Positions 1 to 8,101 of a stretch of 37,788 bases of DNA are shown here, one piece after another. The position numbers and the translations under genes were made by a program. The stretch's first letter is position 1; each line of letters starts with the position of its first letter. Origin of the DNA: an uncultured Collinsella sp. (GTDB lineage Bacteria; Actinomycetota; Coriobacteriia; Coriobacteriales; Coriobacteriaceae); contig CABUQY010000004.1 of assembly GCA_902493915.1 (NCBI GenBank), forward strand, positions 1 through 37,788, in the 5' to 3' direction. The notes beneath the pieces were generated by a model. It saw only the letters and a program-made list of their open reading frames with translations. It searched no databases and was not told the DNA's origin.

Positions 1-60
1 GGCGGGGGTCCTGCCGTCCTGCGGAAAGATTTGGGGGCAAAGCCCCCTGGCCTCCCCTAT
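1..60. repeat. partial copy of a nested palindromic 3'-end element, cut by the window edge
   Basis: This stretch matches one half of the two complete nested palindromes at 12409-12531 and 30286-30436. Shared words are CGTCCTGCGG (as in the reverse complement of the first) and CTGCGGAA.GATTT.GG (as in the second), followed by a self-complementary outer arm (GGGGGCAAAGCCCCC) ending in GGCC. Orientation is opposite to the two complete copies, so it would serve a plus-strand gene lying left of the window. The partner half is outside the window, so this is a similarity-based call. Confidence 0.5.
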
Positions 61-195
61 GTTAACTTCGCCGGCGGCGGCTACAGGGACCTACGCTCTG
101 GAAAGTCGCCGGGCTGATAGTTTGGCTTTTTATTGGTAGGGGCTCTTGCTAGGCTGGAGCACTTCCTAGAGGCGGGCATCGGCTGCGTGCCTGGT

Positions 196-894
196 TTAGG
201 CGGCGCTGGTTTCTTTGTATTCGAAGACTGGCTCTAGGAGGTCTTCGATGTTGCAGTGTAGGGCTTTTGCTATATCCCTTACGGTTGTTACCGAGGCTTC
301 GTTGATGTTTCTCTGGCGTTGTTCGTACATTTGGATTGAGCGGAGGGACACGCCCGATTCGTATGCCAGGTCTTGTTGGGTTTTCTTAAGCTTCTTTCTT
401 GCTAACGCAAGTTTGGTTTGCCTGGACGCTTTTTTCGCCATATCGCAGACGAGGCGAGCCACGCGTTCCTCCGAGGCTTCATGCCAGGGATAGTACAGAC
501 TGCGCAGTGCGTCAAACGGAACGACATGCAGCAGGTCTTCGAAAGACTCCCCTAAACGCCACTGCAGATATGCCAGTATCCAGCCTGTCCAATACTCTGG
601 CGTCTTCTCAAAACGATAGGTGCGATCCGGTATAGACCCGCTCTGATAGCCGGACCTTTCAGCGATAAGCGCGAACAGCTCAACGCCCGATTTTCCCGAT
701 ACGACCCATGCGTTGCCGCGTTCGAACTCGCGAGCTACGCCGCTCAGGCAAAAGAGTTCAGCAACTTCCGATCCTTCTGCTCCATAATCGTTAACGGCAT
801 AGTCAAAGCAGTCGCCGAGGTTGTTCATTGCATCCTCGAGGTAGTAGACGGGGTATGTCCTACTCGGCCCACAATCCGTTAACTCTTGGATCAT
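196..894 (-). CDS. XRE-family helix-turn-helix protein, probable antitoxin/regulator partner of the DUF3990 protein
   Basis: This 232-residue protein carries a C-terminal HTH_XRE domain (about residues 164-221; core KKTQQDLAYESGVSLRSIQM). The roughly 155-residue N-terminal part is of a type I associate with XRE proteins encoded beside DUF3990 genes; it has no named function that I know. The ATG lies 9 bases after GGGAGGG. The gene begins inside the 3' end of the upstream DUF3990 gene (35-nt overlap), so the two are almost certainly co-transcribed and translationally coupled. This toxin-then-regulator layout suggests that the protein neutralises its partner and represses the shared promoter, probably at the inverted repeat at 1560-1606. 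The antitoxin role is inference; a plain transcriptional regulator is the alternative. Confidence 0.75.
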   Translation of the reverse strand: MIQELTDCGPSRTYPVYYLEDAMNNLGDCFDYAVNDYGAEGSEVAELFCLSGVAREFERGNAWVVSGKSGVELFALIAERSGYQSGSIPDRTYRFEKTPEYWTGWILAYLQWRLGESFEDLLHVVPFDALRSLYYPWHEASEERVARLVCDMAKKASRQTKLALARKKLKKTQQDLAYESGVSLRSIQMYEQRQRNINEASVTTVRDIAKALHCNIEDLLEPVFEYKETSAA

Positions 895-1543
895 TTAAAT
901 CAACCCTCCCTGCCATTAAATCCCTAATGTCGACACCATCAGAGTCAAATCCGTTTACCGTATCCAGGTACTTTCGTCGAGCGTTCTGTTCTCGCTCAAA
1001 TCGTTTGGGATAAAACTCAGCTCCCGAAGCCTGCTTCCAATCGCGGAACTTAATCGCCGAGAACGCACGCTCACTCATAAGCGCATATTGAATGCCCAAA
1101 TCCCCCAAAAACATAATGCGCTGCAATTGTCTGAGCGAGATCATGCCGTTGACAAACTGTCTTGCAAACGAGAAATAGGAATCGTCTGCACGATAGCCTC
1201 GAATAACGTCATAGGGAGAAATATCAATCAGGCAGTTATCCAGCAGATAACGAAGCCCCTCGCGTGCTACTGGCGTTGAAACATTGAACTCTCTGTTATT
1301 CGCCAGAATTGCAAGCCAGTTGAGAATCGAGAACTCACCTGATTCCAAATCCAAAATCGCAAGGCCATCTAAATCAAGCTCATATCGATTGGCAATGCCA
1401 TCAGACTCGGTCCGACATGCCCACTCCATTGCCATTTCCTCATGCGGTGTGCAATAAAACCCGCGCCCATAGTCATTGAATTGCCTGCATTTATCCAACG
1501 ATGGATGCTCGACAACAATCTCCGACCCGTGCCAAAGCTCCAT
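860..1543 (-). CDS. DUF3990 protein, probable ADP-ribosyltransferase-like toxin
   Basis: The 227-residue protein opens with LWHGS and continues with YGRGFYCT, the N-terminal signature of DUF3990, which is placed in the ADP-ribosyltransferase-like fold group. A later block (GYRADDSYFSFARQF, then ISLRQLQRIMFLGDLG) is also typical of the family. By analogy with other small ART folds, H5 and Y30 could be NAD-binding residues, but I cannot assign the third catalytic residue. The ATG is preceded by a strong AGGAGG, 5 bases away. It is the first gene of a two-gene unit with the XRE gene. The likely role is the toxin of a toxin-antitoxin pair; target and activity are unknown. Confidence 0.75.
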   Translation of the reverse strand: MELWHGSEIVVEHPSLDKCRQFNDYGRGFYCTPHEEMAMEWACRTESDGIANRYELDLDGLAILDLESGEFSILNWLAILANNREFNVSTPVAREGLRYLLDNCLIDISPYDVIRGYRADDSYFSFARQFVNGMISLRQLQRIMFLGDLGIQYALMSERAFSAIKFRDWKQASGAEFYPKRFEREQNARRKYLDTVNGFDSDGVDIRDLMAGRVDLNDPRVNGLWAE

Positions 1544-1554
1544 ATCGACCTCCT

Positions 1555-1606
1555 AAAAAATATCACCCCAGTGATAGTGTACCAATAACTATCACTGGGG
1601 TGATAT
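1555..1606 (-). promoter_or_regulatory. large inverted repeat: likely operator for the toxin-antitoxin unit and/or engB terminator
   Basis: Two perfect 19-bp arms (1560-1578 and 1588-1606) are separated by 9 bases. Each arm contains its own smaller palindrome (ATCAC-CCCA-GTGAT and ATCAC-TGGG-GTGAT), as expected for paired repressor sites. On the minus strand the hairpin is followed directly by six T residues (1560-1555) and then by the AGGAGG of the DUF3990 gene. It could therefore end engB transcripts, act as an operator, or do both. Confidence 0.7.
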
Positions 1607-1636
1607 GAACGGGGGCTTTTGACGGTTTAACCCTTA

Positions 1637-2227
1637 CTAGAGGCAGGCCTCGGCAATGCGGCGCTTAAGCCCATCGATGCCGGTGCCGGTCTGGGAGCTT
1701 GTGATGATCACGTTTTCGGCCGGGACGTTGAGCTGCTTTTTGATGGCTGCTGCTTGGCGGGCCTGCTGGGTACGGCTGAGCTTGTCGGCCTTGGTGAGGC
1801 AGACGATAAAGTTGAACTCGTTGCCCTGTAGGTAGTCGATCATGTCGTGGTCGAGCTTGCTGGGGTCGTGACGAATGTCCACCAGCGAGACGACCAAGTT
1901 AAAGCTGCGCTCGGAGTCGAAAAAGTCGCCGATAAGCTCGGCCCAGCGGTCGCGCTCGGCCTTGGAGCGACGGGCGAAACCGTAACCCGGCAGGTCCACG
2001 AAATGCACGTCGTCGGCCTCGAAGAAATTGATGTTGCTCGTCTTGCCCGGCGTGCTCGAAACCTTGACCAGATTCTTGCGGCCAAAGAGCTTGTTCATGA
2101 TGGACGACTTGCCCACATTTGAGCGGCCAACGAAGCTCACCTCGGGACAGGTGGACTCGGGGATCTGCGAAACCTTGCCGTAGCTGGCGACGAACTTGGC
2201 AAGCTGGTAGTTAATGGAATCGGCCAT
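1637..2227 (-). CDS. engB: ribosome biogenesis GTP-binding protein YihA/YsxC (EngB)
   Basis: EngB is a TRAFAC-class GTPase needed for late assembly of the large ribosomal subunit. All G motifs are visible: G1 GRSNVGKS (residues 34-41), switch TPGKT (59-63), G3 DLPGYG (78-83) and G4 TKAD (145-148). The length of 196 residues is normal. An in-frame GTG sits two codons upstream, but AAGGAG abuts it and lies 5 bases before the ATG at 2227, so the ATG is preferred. It follows mtnN by 38 nt and is probably co-transcribed with it. Expected to be essential and constitutive. Confidence 0.95.
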   Translation of the reverse strand: MADSINYQLAKFVASYGKVSQIPESTCPEVSFVGRSNVGKSSIMNKLFGRKNLVKVSSTPGKTSNINFFEADDVHFVDLPGYGFARRSKAERDRWAELIGDFFDSERSFNLVVSLVDIRHDPSKLDHDMIDYLQGNEFNFIVCLTKADKLSRTQQARQAAAIKKQLNVPAENVIITSSQTGTGIDGLKRRIAEACL

Positions 2228-2265
2228 GGACACTCCTTGGTCGTAGGTTTTTACAAATAGACGCG

Positions 2266-3006
2266 CTATTGCGCAGCGGCAATGCGGCGGACGATATCGA
2301 GCGTAATGTCACTTGCGACACGCGCGTACTCGAACAGATCGAACTCTCGCTCGCAAATTGCATCGTACGCCTCGTCACAATTATCGCTGATAGCGCGCAA
2401 CACCAGGCAATCGACACCATTTTTGGCTGCGACATGGGCAATTGCCGCGCCCTCCATGCCGACACAATCGGCATGCGTCGCCTCGATAGCGTCGTTGCGC
2501 ATGGTGGCGCCCGTCACAAATCGGTTACCCGTGGCAATCGTGCCGACCAGGAACTGCTTGGCGCGCTCGTTCGAAGCGACTGCATTTTTCGAAGCGTCAA
2601 CAAACCCACGCTCAGCAAGCACGTCGGCGGCAATATCGACCAGCGCGGGCGTCGAGCCAAACTCCTCGAGCCCCGGTGCGGACTCGGCGATAAGCGCGGT
2701 ATCGGTATCCAGATAGCGTAGGCGCTTGCCAATGACCACGTCGTCGATATGGAGCTTGGGGTTCAAACCGCCCGCAATGCCCGAAAACACAACAGCCTGC
2801 GGAGCATACTTGCTAATGAGGTGCTGTGTTGCAGCGGCGGCGTTCACCGTGCCCATGCCCGCCGTTGTGGCGACAACTGTCAGGTCGTCGAGCTCACCGC
2901 TCACAACGGTCAAGCCTGCCTCCCGTGCCTCGCAAACGTCGCTCAGTTCTTCCTTAATCTGCATGATCTCTTTTTCGAGCGCACCGATAATCGCGATGGT
3001 AGCCAT
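2266..3006 (-). CDS. mtnN: 5'-methylthioadenosine/S-adenosylhomocysteine nucleosidase
   Basis: The protein hydrolyses MTA and SAH to adenine plus the thioribose product, which removes inhibitors of SAM-dependent reactions and feeds methionine salvage. Family marks are the N-terminal IAIIGALEKEI, the glycine-rich VVFSGIAGGL, the VGMEGAAIAHVA block with its substrate-binding glutamate, and RAISDN with the catalytic aspartate. The upstream in-frame TTG (3018) is less likely than the ATG at 3006, which has GGGGA 5 bases before it. Length is 246 residues, slightly above the usual 230. It heads a probable mtnN-engB unit. Confidence 0.93.
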   Translation of the reverse strand: MATIAIIGALEKEIMQIKEELSDVCEAREAGLTVVSGELDDLTVVATTAGMGTVNAAAATQHLISKYAPQAVVFSGIAGGLNPKLHIDDVVIGKRLRYLDTDTALIAESAPGLEEFGSTPALVDIAADVLAERGFVDASKNAVASNERAKQFLVGTIATGNRFVTGATMRNDAIEATHADCVGMEGAAIAHVAAKNGVDCLVLRAISDNCDEAYDAICEREFDLFEYARVASDITLDIVRRIAAAQ

Positions 3007-3084
3007 ACCATTCCCCAAACCTATACGAAATTCTCAACCAAGGTATGGTACCAGCATTTTGTTTGACCTCGCCAAACGAACACG

Positions 3085-4182
3085 CTAAGCCAGTGCAGCT
3101 CGCGTATCAAACAGAGCCTTTGCAATCGCGGCCGTAACCTCGCTCGAACGGTCACTCCACGGCATCGATGTCATGACGCTCATGACATAGGTACGGCCAT
3201 CGATGTCGATGAGGCCTGCATCGCATGTCGAATAGTAACCATCCTCGCTAATCCAGCCTGCCTTGTTGCGCACCAAAACCTGCTCGTCCGCAATGCCATC
3301 GCGAATAAACGAGCGCGATGTTGATGCCAGAAGGCCCGACAACCACTGTGAAGTCTCGGTATCCATGCTCAGATACTCGCTCATCTCACGCCATAACCTC
3401 GCAGAAGTGCGCGGGCAGTAGGTCGGAAAATCACTCATCGGATCCAGTGCCGTTTCGTCATCAACACCCAGATTGGCAATCCAATCCTCATAGCCATCAT
3501 GGTCAAACGCCGCGCGTAACGCAATAAACGAATCGTTATCCGAATTAACGACCGCGGTCTCGATCAGGTCGCGCACCGCCTGCCAGCCCATACTGTAACC
3601 ACCATACGTGGCTAAAGGCCAATCGAGCGACACCTGACCCGATTCGACCAACGTCTCGCAAATATAGAGCGCATACAGCGCCTTGTAACTGCTCGCTCCA
3701 TACACCTCGACATCGGCGCTATACGTCACGCCTCTACCGCTCGATAGGTCGTAGAACACTACGCCCACTTCACCCAGCTCCTGCGCCCGGCTCAGGGCAT
3801 CCTGGAGCGAAGCAAGGCTTTTATCCTCCAAGGTAGGAATCTTGTTATCCACCAACGAGAAGGTCCGAACGGTATCACTCGAAGGGATATCGTTGAAGTC
3901 CACCTTCGAAAGTCTCGTCTTGAGATCTGCCGACGCTTTGGACTTTGAAACCTTTTCGTTTTGCAGCTGTACCGTTGACGCATCTGAGCGCACCGTTCGC
4001 TCCGAGGCATAGGTTTTAGCGGTAATTCCGAGGATAATAACCGCTAACGCTAACATTCCTATGGCGGCAATCTTCGCCCCGCGAATGCGAGCGTCGGCAA
4101 GGCCACGCAAAGACGTGCCCTTCGTCTCATATCTGCTGCTATGCTGCGGCACATACTCATCCCGCGATGCGATGTTTCGCAC
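3085..4182 (-). CDS. membrane-anchored class A beta-lactamase-like serine hydrolase
   Basis: After a basic cytoplasmic segment there is one transmembrane helix (about residues 38-55 from the GTG) and then an extracellular beta-lactamase/PBP-like domain. The three class A motifs are present in order: SSYK (SxxK, Ser164/Lys167), SDN (214-216) and KAG at 307-309 in place of KTG. Long spacing, a non-secreted anchored form and the KAG variant argue for a housekeeping cell-wall or peptidase-like enzyme rather than a classic resistance beta-lactamase, although hydrolysis of beta-lactams cannot be excluded. The GTG at 4182 has AGGAG 5 bases upstream; an in-frame ATG at 4221 lacks a clear ribosome site and would add 13 residues. 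Confidence 0.8.
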   Translation of the reverse strand: MRNIASRDEYVPQHSSRYETKGTSLRGLADARIRGAKIAAIGMLALAVIILGITAKTYASERTVRSDASTVQLQNEKVSKSKASADLKTRLSKVDFNDIPSSDTVRTFSLVDNKIPTLEDKSLASLQDALSRAQELGEVGVVFYDLSSGRGVTYSADVEVYGASSYKALYALYICETLVESGQVSLDWPLATYGGYSMGWQAVRDLIETAVVNSDNDSFIALRAAFDHDGYEDWIANLGVDDETALDPMSDFPTYCPRTSARLWREMSEYLSMDTETSQWLSGLLASTSRSFIRDGIADEQVLVRNKAGWISEDGYYSTCDAGLIDIDGRTYVMSVMTSMPWSDRSSEVTAAIAKALFDTRAALA

Positions 4183-4340
4183 GTGGTCTCCTGACTGCCA
4201 CCGTTTATATACGAGCAGCATGATACCGAGCAGGCATTTCTTTCCAAAGATATTCAGCGGCGTTTAAGGTGTCTTTAAAGAAACCACAAGCGTTTCTATG
4301 CATTTTTGCCAATTCTGTTGCACATCTCTACCCAAAACGC

Positions 4341-4407
4341 AGTTGCGGTGAAATAGTTCCTGTTTGGACGGCATAAGCCGAAAAACAAGAACTATTCCAC
4401 CGCAACT
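4341..4407 (-). terminator. long 3' hairpin downstream of pflA
   Basis: Arms 4341-4365 and 4383-4407 pair over 25 bp, with an inner CGGC-ATAA-GCCG hairpin (4369-4380) in the loop. The two mismatches (4351/4397 and 4360/4388) are A-C and C-A on the plus strand but G-U wobbles on the minus strand. An RNA made from the minus strand, in the same sense as pflA, would form an unbroken helix. No T-run follows directly, so it may be a processing or stability structure rather than a simple intrinsic terminator. Confidence 0.6.
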
Positions 4408-4437
4408 TGACGGGGCTCTTTGGCAATCAACTTGGTG

Positions 4438-4482
4438 CCCAGGGGCGCTCATTTAAGTCTGTCCCCAATGAGTGCCTTTGGG
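4438..4482. repeat. REP-like hairpin with CTGTCCC loop (copy 1)
   Basis: Arms 4438-4453 and 4467-4482 pair at 13 of 16 positions around a 13-base loop, TAAGTCTGTCCCC. The same loop core CTGTCCC occurs in hairpins at 22653-22691 and 32464-32502 with unrelated stems. Confidence 0.5.
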
Positions 4483-4498
4483 GAGCGAAAATGGCACG

Positions 4499-5317
4499 CT
4501 ATCCGATAGCGTTTTTGAGCTCCGCACGGCGCTCTTTCATGCCGGTCATAACGGCATTGCGCAACTCGGGCATGCGCGCGGTATCCATCTGGGGCACGCC
4601 GTCGAGCTTATAGGGAATGCCCAGTTGCTCGTACTTGACGACACCCATCGTGTGATACGGCAGCATTTCCAGGCCCACCACGTTGTGCCATGGAGCGATG
4701 AGGCGACCGAGCTTCTCGCACTCCTCCACCGTGTCGGTAATGCCCGGCACAACCACGTGGCGGATAACGACCTTGATCTTGCGACGTGCAAGCTCATCGC
4801 CAAACGCCAGGATGCGTGCGGGATCACAACCGGTCAGCTTTTTATGCTCGACCGGGTCGGCATGCTTAATATCGAGCAGTACCATGTCGGTCTCGTTGAG
4901 CACGGCATCGAACTTCTCGGGATGCTGAGGGTCGAAGGCGTAGCCACAGCTATCCAGGCAGGTATGCACACGACCATCGGGGTTGTTGTGCATTGCACGG
5001 AACAGATCGGCCAAAAACTCGGGCTGCAGGAGCGGCTCGCCACCCGAAACCGTAATTCCACCGCTGCGGTAAAACTCATGGTTACTCTGGAACTCGTCCA
5101 TGAGGTGCTCGACGGTCACCATCGTGCCGCCGTTGACCGACCAGGTATCGGGATTGTGGCAATACGCGCAGCGCATGGGACAGCCCTGAACAAACACCAC
5201 AAAGCGGATGCCGGGTCCGTCGACCGTTCCCATCGTCTCGATTGAATGCACGCGGCCAAGGGCAAACGCAGAGTCCTCGGGACGAGCGTCCACACCCTCA
5301 AGCGTCATTTCTGCCAT
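4499..5317 (-). CDS. pflA: pyruvate formate-lyase activating enzyme
   Basis: This radical SAM enzyme installs the glycyl radical on pyruvate formate-lyase. The CxxxCxxC cluster motif is GCPMRCAYC (Cys46, Cys50, Cys53), preceded by the family block GTVDGPGIRFVVFVQGC and followed by HNPDTW; the SAM-binding GGEP motif lies in SGGITVSGGEPLLQ. The length of 272 residues is a little more than the usual 246 because of an N-terminal extension. The ATG at 5317 has AAGG 8 bases upstream; the open frame continues further upstream but that part is not protein-like. Its substrate is most likely the two-piece lyase encoded at 12559-14947, although the genes are about 7 kb apart and separated by the sucrose operon. 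Its own 3' hairpin is at 4341-4407. Confidence 0.93.
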   Translation of the reverse strand: MAEMTLEGVDARPEDSAFALGRVHSIETMGTVDGPGIRFVVFVQGCPMRCAYCHNPDTWSVNGGTMVTVEHLMDEFQSNHEFYRSGGITVSGGEPLLQPEFLADLFRAMHNNPDGRVHTCLDSCGYAFDPQHPEKFDAVLNETDMVLLDIKHADPVEHKKLTGCDPARILAFGDELARRKIKVVIRHVVVPGITDTVEECEKLGRLIAPWHNVVGLEMLPYHTMGVVKYEQLGIPYKLDGVPQMDTARMPELRNAVMTGMKERRAELKNAIG

Positions 5318-5441
5318 TCGCGCTACCTTGCCTCTCCTTGGATGCAACCAATTAAAATGCCAGAGCCATTCTAGCCCATACGCATGATGGTGAAATGGTT
5401 TAGCGGTCAATTGGGTTGTTCTATTTGACCCCAACGCAAGA

Positions 5442-5474
5442 GCGGCGGGAGGGTTATCGCAACCCGCCCGCCGC
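5442..5474 (-). terminator. hairpin after the DegV-family gene
   Basis: GCGGCGGGAGGGTT (5442-5455) pairs with 5461-5474 over 13 of 14 positions around the loop ATCGC. It lies about 30 bases beyond the DegV stop codon on the minus strand. There is no T-run. Confidence 0.55.
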
Positions 5475-5506
5475 CGTGGCAATAGAAATCGATAGACGCC
5501 AGGCCT

Positions 5507-6361
5507 TTACGCCTTAAGCGTGAGCACCGCGCCGAAAGCAGTCGGGCCGCAGTGGCTCGAGATGACGCCGCCGACCTGAGTCCAGGTAACGTCCTTAAAG
5601 CCAAGATCGTGTGCATAGACTTCCATGTCGTCGCGCAACTCCTCGGAAAGACCCACCGAATACGCCAGGCCAATATGCGAGTAATCGATCTCGCCCTTCT
5701 CTGCCATGTGATCAATAAAGGCACGGGCGCACTTAAGCATAGAACCGCGGAACTTCTTGGTCGCCACGAACTTACCACCCGTCACCTCAATGCAGGGCTT
5801 AATCTTGAGCAGATGGGCACCGAGGAACGCGACGTTGGACAAGCGACCGCCCGCCTTAAGGAAGGCAAGGTCGGTAGGAACAAAGCCCAACAGCACGCGG
5901 TCCATGACGAAGTTCGTAAATGCAAAGATCTCGTCGACGGTGGCATCGGGGTGAGCCTCGATGTATTTGGCGGTCTCGACGACAACGAGCGACTGGCCTA
6001 CCGAGACAAAGCGCGTGTCCATGGAGTAGACGTAATCGCGACCCTTGGCGGCGATCTTCGATGATTGATGCGAGCAGGTCGTGGCCTCAGAATATGCAAG
6101 ATGCAAAATAGTCGCGTCGGGTTGCTCGGCATGGATGCGGTCGTACACATGCGCAAAATCCGCTGGCGAACAGCCACTGGTCTTGGGCATCACACCAAAC
6201 TCGTTGCAGCGCGAATAAATCTCGAGCGGATCGATCGAGCCGTCCTCGACGGTCTCGTCACCAATCGTGACATGCATAGGCACGCGCACGATGCCGTAGC
6301 GTTCGCAGAGCTCTGGCGTCACATCCGAACCAGATTCAACCACGATTACGTATTTGCCCAT
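5507..6361 (-). CDS. DegV family protein (FakB-type fatty-acid-binding protein)
   Basis: DegV/FakB proteins bind a fatty acid and present it to the kinase FakA for phosphorylation. Recognised from the N-terminal VIVVESGSDVTPEL block, the TSGCSPADF motif (TSQPS-like loop) and the HLAYS strand, with the C-terminal half ending in HCGPTAFG, a frequent DegV ending. Length of 284 residues is typical. The start at 6361 fits the family's N-terminus; 24 upstream in-frame codons are not conserved-looking and no strong ribosome site marks either choice. No fakA gene is in the window. Single gene with its own 3' hairpin. Confidence 0.88.
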   Translation of the reverse strand: MGKYVIVVESGSDVTPELCERYGIVRVPMHVTIGDETVEDGSIDPLEIYSRCNEFGVMPKTSGCSPADFAHVYDRIHAEQPDATILHLAYSEATTCSHQSSKIAAKGRDYVYSMDTRFVSVGQSLVVVETAKYIEAHPDATVDEIFAFTNFVMDRVLLGFVPTDLAFLKAGGRLSNVAFLGAHLLKIKPCIEVTGGKFVATKKFRGSMLKCARAFIDHMAEKGEIDYSHIGLAYSVGLSEELRDDMEVYAHDLGFKDVTWTQVGGVISSHCGPTAFGAVLTLKA

Positions 6362-6636
6362 TCTTATCACGACCCATCTCGACGTTGGCTTTTCAATACA
6401 TGACACGCGCGCCGCGCTGTTGCACAACGGCATCTAAGCGCCAAAGAGACGCCGCCCCTTGCGCACAACAAAGGACAGCGTCTCCCTGGAAAACTCCGTG
6501 CTTATCTGAGATTCTACACGGTTTATTAAGGAGTGTTACTTATTCCGCAAACGGTCGCTATACGCGATAAACGGTAGTTGGCCGCGGCAACTGCGACACA
6601 TTCCGCCCAACAAGTCCAATCGTGCTCCATGCACGG

Positions 6637-8085
6637 TTAATGAGCGAGGCGGTAGAAATCCATCGACGCCGCACCCTCGGCGTGCAGCGCCATCGCCGGA
6701 ACCGCCGACGAATAGGTACGGCTCGTAAGTGCTGCCTCGCCGCCGTTGGCAAAAATCTCGACCATCGTAGTGTCCGAAAGCACGCGCAGGTCGCGAAGCT
6801 CGCTGAGCTCGATCGACCTCTGGTCGCGCCCATAGCCTTCGTCACCCATATCGAGGGTAAGCATCCCGTCCGCATAACGCACAAAGACACCCTTGCGGAT
6901 TTCGAGCTCGATCATCTTGGCTCCCTCGCAGGAAACCACGACATCAAACAGGCGTCCCGGCTCCTCAACGGTCTCTCCGCCTACAGCACGAACGCAGCCG
7001 CCGCGCATCCTCTCAATCTCGTGCGCCGGCTGCTGGCAGAGCTTGCCGCCGCGCATGCTCAGCTCTCGCGGCACCGTCAACGCGCACTGCCACCCGCGCG
7101 CCACCGTCGGGTTTTCTGCCGTCGCATCGGGGCAACCCGACCATCCGATCATCAAACGCCGGCCTGCAGCATCCTCAAAGGACTGCGGAGCATAGAAATC
7201 AAAACCGGCATCGACCATCGGAGGCATGCCCTGGCCGACGATCTTAAAGCTCGGAGCCCCCCAATCGGCCTCGATGGAGAACCACACGCACTGATGCGGA
7301 TTGCGGTAACGCCAGCCATCGGCGGGCACGCCCTGCGGACAGCAAACGAGAATAAGCTCGCCATCGAGCTCAAACAGATCAGGACACTCCCACATAAAGC
7401 CAAACTTCTCGCCCAGCTCAATGCGCGTCGCATAGCCCCAGTCCTCTAGATCACGCGAGGTATAGACAAGCACGCACCCGCGATCGTCTTTCGTACGAGC
7501 GCCCAGAACCATGTAGTAGATACCGTCGTGTTCAAGGATCTTGGGGTCGCGCACGTGCGTACCGATATCGTCGGGGTAATCGACCGGCCCAACAGCTATG
7601 CGCTTCTCGCCCAATTCGTCGGGATTCTCGGCAACCATATGAATCTGGTTTTGCTCACGGCCCGTCAACACGTAGTCGTAATCATCGCGGTCAAAATGCT
7701 TGACGTTGCCGGTATAGAAGTAGTGAATCCTGCCATCACGTACAAAGGCAGAACCAGAATACGCTCCACTCGAATCCAAATCGGAATCGGGGAACAGCAC
7801 AGGGCCGCGATTCTCGTACGTCACAAAATCCTTTGTCGTCAGATGGTTCCAAAGCACTGGACCGCCATGCGCAGCGTCGAACGGATCGTATTGATGATAG
7901 ATGTGATACGTATCACCAATCTGAACCAAACCGTTGGGGTCGTTGAGCCAGCCAAGCTCAGGCTCCACATGGAACAGGAGCCTATCGGGGTCGGACGCGA
8001 TGCGACCCGCCGTCTCATCCTGTCCGTCACGCCACTGCTCATAGTCCGCACGCATCACCTTGTTTTTTTGATTAAACATCGCCAT
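6637..8085 (-). CDS. sucrose-6-phosphate hydrolase (GH32)
   Basis: This GH32 enzyme cleaves sucrose-6-phosphate delivered by the PTS into glucose-6-phosphate and fructose. Catalytic motifs are intact: WLNDPNG (46-52, nucleophile Asp49), RDP (179-181, transition-state Asp180) and ECPD (233-236, acid/base Glu233). The five-bladed propeller is followed by a short beta-sandwich. Length of 482 residues is normal. No signal peptide, so cytoplasmic. It is the last gene of the sucrose operon, 95 nt after the PTS gene. An ATG two codons in (8079) is an equally good start by spacing from AAGG. Confidence 0.92.
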   Translation of the reverse strand: MAMFNQKNKVMRADYEQWRDGQDETAGRIASDPDRLLFHVEPELGWLNDPNGLVQIGDTYHIYHQYDPFDAAHGGPVLWNHLTTKDFVTYENRGPVLFPDSDLDSSGAYSGSAFVRDGRIHYFYTGNVKHFDRDDYDYVLTGREQNQIHMVAENPDELGEKRIAVGPVDYPDDIGTHVRDPKILEHDGIYYMVLGARTKDDRGCVLVYTSRDLEDWGYATRIELGEKFGFMWECPDLFELDGELILVCCPQGVPADGWRYRNPHQCVWFSIEADWGAPSFKIVGQGMPPMVDAGFDFYAPQSFEDAAGRRLMIGWSGCPDATAENPTVARGWQCALTVPRELSMRGGKLCQQPAHEIERMRGGCVRAVGGETVEEPGRLFDVVVSCEGAKMIELEIRKGVFVRYADGMLTLDMGDEGYGRDQRSIELSELRDLRVLSDTTMVEIFANGGEAALTSRTYSSAVPAMALHAEGAASMDFYRLAH

Positions 8086-8101
8086 TGACCTTCTCGTCTA
8101 T

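Larger units (their letters stand above)
4183..4498. other. intergenic region with two hairpin elements
   Basis: This 316-base gap lies between the end of pflA and the start of the serine hydrolase gene, both on the minus strand. It holds the long hairpin at 4341-4407 and the REP-like hairpin at 4438-4482, described separately. No convincing protein-coding gene or promoter hexamer pair was found in the rest. Confidence 0.6.

Noticed and set aside
3085..4182. Acquired antibiotic-resistance beta-lactamase
   Set aside because: The fold motifs are there, but the protein is membrane-anchored, has KAG in place of KTG, and shows no mobile element or compositional sign of transfer.
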